A stretch of 6,913 nt of DNA from Burkholderiaceae bacterium (lineage in GTDB: Bacteria > Pseudomonadota > Gammaproteobacteria > Burkholderiales > Burkholderiaceae), in assembly GCA_947459465.1 (NCBI GenBank), contig CANHDS010000027.1, forward strand, positions 1 to 6,913. The letters are read 5' to 3'. Under the pieces are notes generated by a model. The model did no database searches. It saw only the letters and a list, made by a program, of their open reading frames with translations, and was not told the DNA's origin. Position 1 is the stretch's first letter, and each line of letters starts with the position of its first letter. The translations under genes and the position numbers were made by a program. Below are positions 6,254 through 6,913 of this stretch, piece by piece.

Positions 6254-6913
6254 AGGCACGGGATACCCACTTTAGAGCAGCGATCGCTAAGAGTAAATAA
6301 AGCAATGGCGGGAAGATCGCCGTAAACATAGCGGGGAGTGCGCCTAATAAGCCGACACTGGAAAATAAGGTATTAAATAACTGAAAACTCATGCCCAGCA
6401 TGATGCCACCAAATACTTTAATACCAACACTTCCGGCTCGAACCTTCATGAACGCAAAGGGTAGGGCAAGTGCGAGCATTACAAAAATAATAAATGGATA
6501 AACCACTTTTTTCCAAAAGGCAATTGCATGCCGCTGAGTATCTTGTTTGTTTTCTTGGAGATGCAAAATAAATTGGCCCAAACTGACGATTGACATTTTC
6601 TCGGGGCTTATTAGTAGAACATTTAGGATCTGCGGTGTAACCTGTGATTCCAAATTAAGCTTAGGAATCGTTTTGGTCTGAGCGGTGTAGACCGCATCTA
6701 AGGGATCGCTGCCACGTTTTTCAATAAATCGTGTTTCAGAAACATCATTGAGCTCCCAAACGCCCTTGTTATCAAAACGACCGGATGCAGCACTCCGAAT
6801 GGAGAGAAGACGGTAGTTTGGATCAAATTCATACATTCGAATTTGTCGAATTTGATCGTCTTGATCAATCGAGCCGACGTTGACATACCGAACTCCAGCT
6901 TTAACGGGCTCCG
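6252..6913 (-). CDS. lptG: LPS export ABC transporter permease LptG (partial, 5' end outside window)
   Basis: LptG is an inner-membrane permease that, with LptF and the ATPase LptB, extracts lipopolysaccharide and passes it to the Lpt bridge. About 220 C-terminal codons are present, and the frame stays open to the window edge, so the N-terminal membrane helices are missing. Visible parts are the end of the periplasmic beta-jellyroll domain (with QIRQIR and LLSIRSAASGRF), then three hydrophobic segments: about 6447-6509 (VVYPFIIFVMLALALPFAF), about 6360-6425 (GIKVFGGIMLGMSFQLFNTL) and about 6258-6330 (the MFTAIFPPLLYLLLAIAAL region). FMKVRAGSVGIKVFGGI matches the conserved loop of the LptF/LptG family. 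LptG is preferred over LptF from the general resemblance of the last helices and the short C-terminus after them. cysB follows after 12 bp. A Met codon at 6836 is internal, not the start. Confidence 0.88.
   Translation of the reverse strand, partial: EPVKAGVRYVNVGSIDQDDQIRQIRMYEFDPNYRLLSIRSAASGRFDNKGVWELNDVSETRFIEKRGSDPLDAVYTAQTKTIPKLNLESQVTPQILNVLLISPEKMSIVSLGQFILHLQENKQDTQRHAIAFWKKVVYPFIIFVMLALALPFAFMKVRAGSVGIKVFGGIMLGMSFQLFNTLFSSVGLLGALPAMFTAIFPPLLYLLLAIAALKWVSRA
6837..6854 (-). repeat. Perfect 9-bp tandem duplication inside lptG
   Basis: TCGAATTTG occurs twice in direct succession (6837-6845 and 6846-6854). Because the unit is a multiple of three, the frame is kept and encodes Gln-Ile-Arg twice in the periplasmic domain. 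It looks like a recent slippage event or a beta-strand register repeat. Confidence 0.75.

Noticed and set aside
6698..6886. Minus-strand open frame of 62 codons overlapping lptG
   Set aside because: The lptG frame is continuous and matches the family through the same bases, so this is an alternative-frame shadow.

Overview
The window looks like ordinary chromosomal core sequence from a betaproteobacterium of the order Burkholderiales. The moderate GC content by eye, the CysB-type regulator next to lptG, and the run yebC-purD-hemF-nadD-rsfS all fit a Polynucleobacter-like genome. The genus is an inference from gene content and protein style, not from a database match.

Left part (1-3992, minus strand): a tightly packed, leftward-reading set of five genes. 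In order of transcription these are yebC (YebC/PmpR/TACO1 family protein), purD (GAR synthetase), hemF (oxygen-dependent coproporphyrinogen III oxidase), nadD (nicotinate-mononucleotide adenylyltransferase) and rsfS (ribosome silencing factor, cut off by the window edge). Gaps are only about 12-30 bp, so they are probably one operon. The genes supply translation factors, purine, haem and NAD, and are linked by housekeeping demand rather than by a single pathway. nadD appears to start at TTG.

Middle part (3993-5297): a 140-bp divergent intergenic region with a 14-bp dyad separates yebC from a rightward qor-like quinone oxidoreductase gene. After qor come 93 bp with two potential stem-loops, then a complete tRNA-Leu(CAA) with encoded CCA.

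Right part (5298-6913, minus strand): a leftward pair, lptG (5' end outside the window) followed 12 bp later by a cysB-like LysR-family regulator. The cysB stop codon directly abuts the CCA end of the convergent tRNA gene, with no intrinsic terminator between them.

I found no mobile element, CRISPR array, toxin-antitoxin pair, defence gene or other sign of a new system. The points worth a second look are small: the zero-gap tRNA/cysB junction, the TTG start of nadD, the dyads near qor and the tRNA, and a 9-bp tandem duplication inside lptG.
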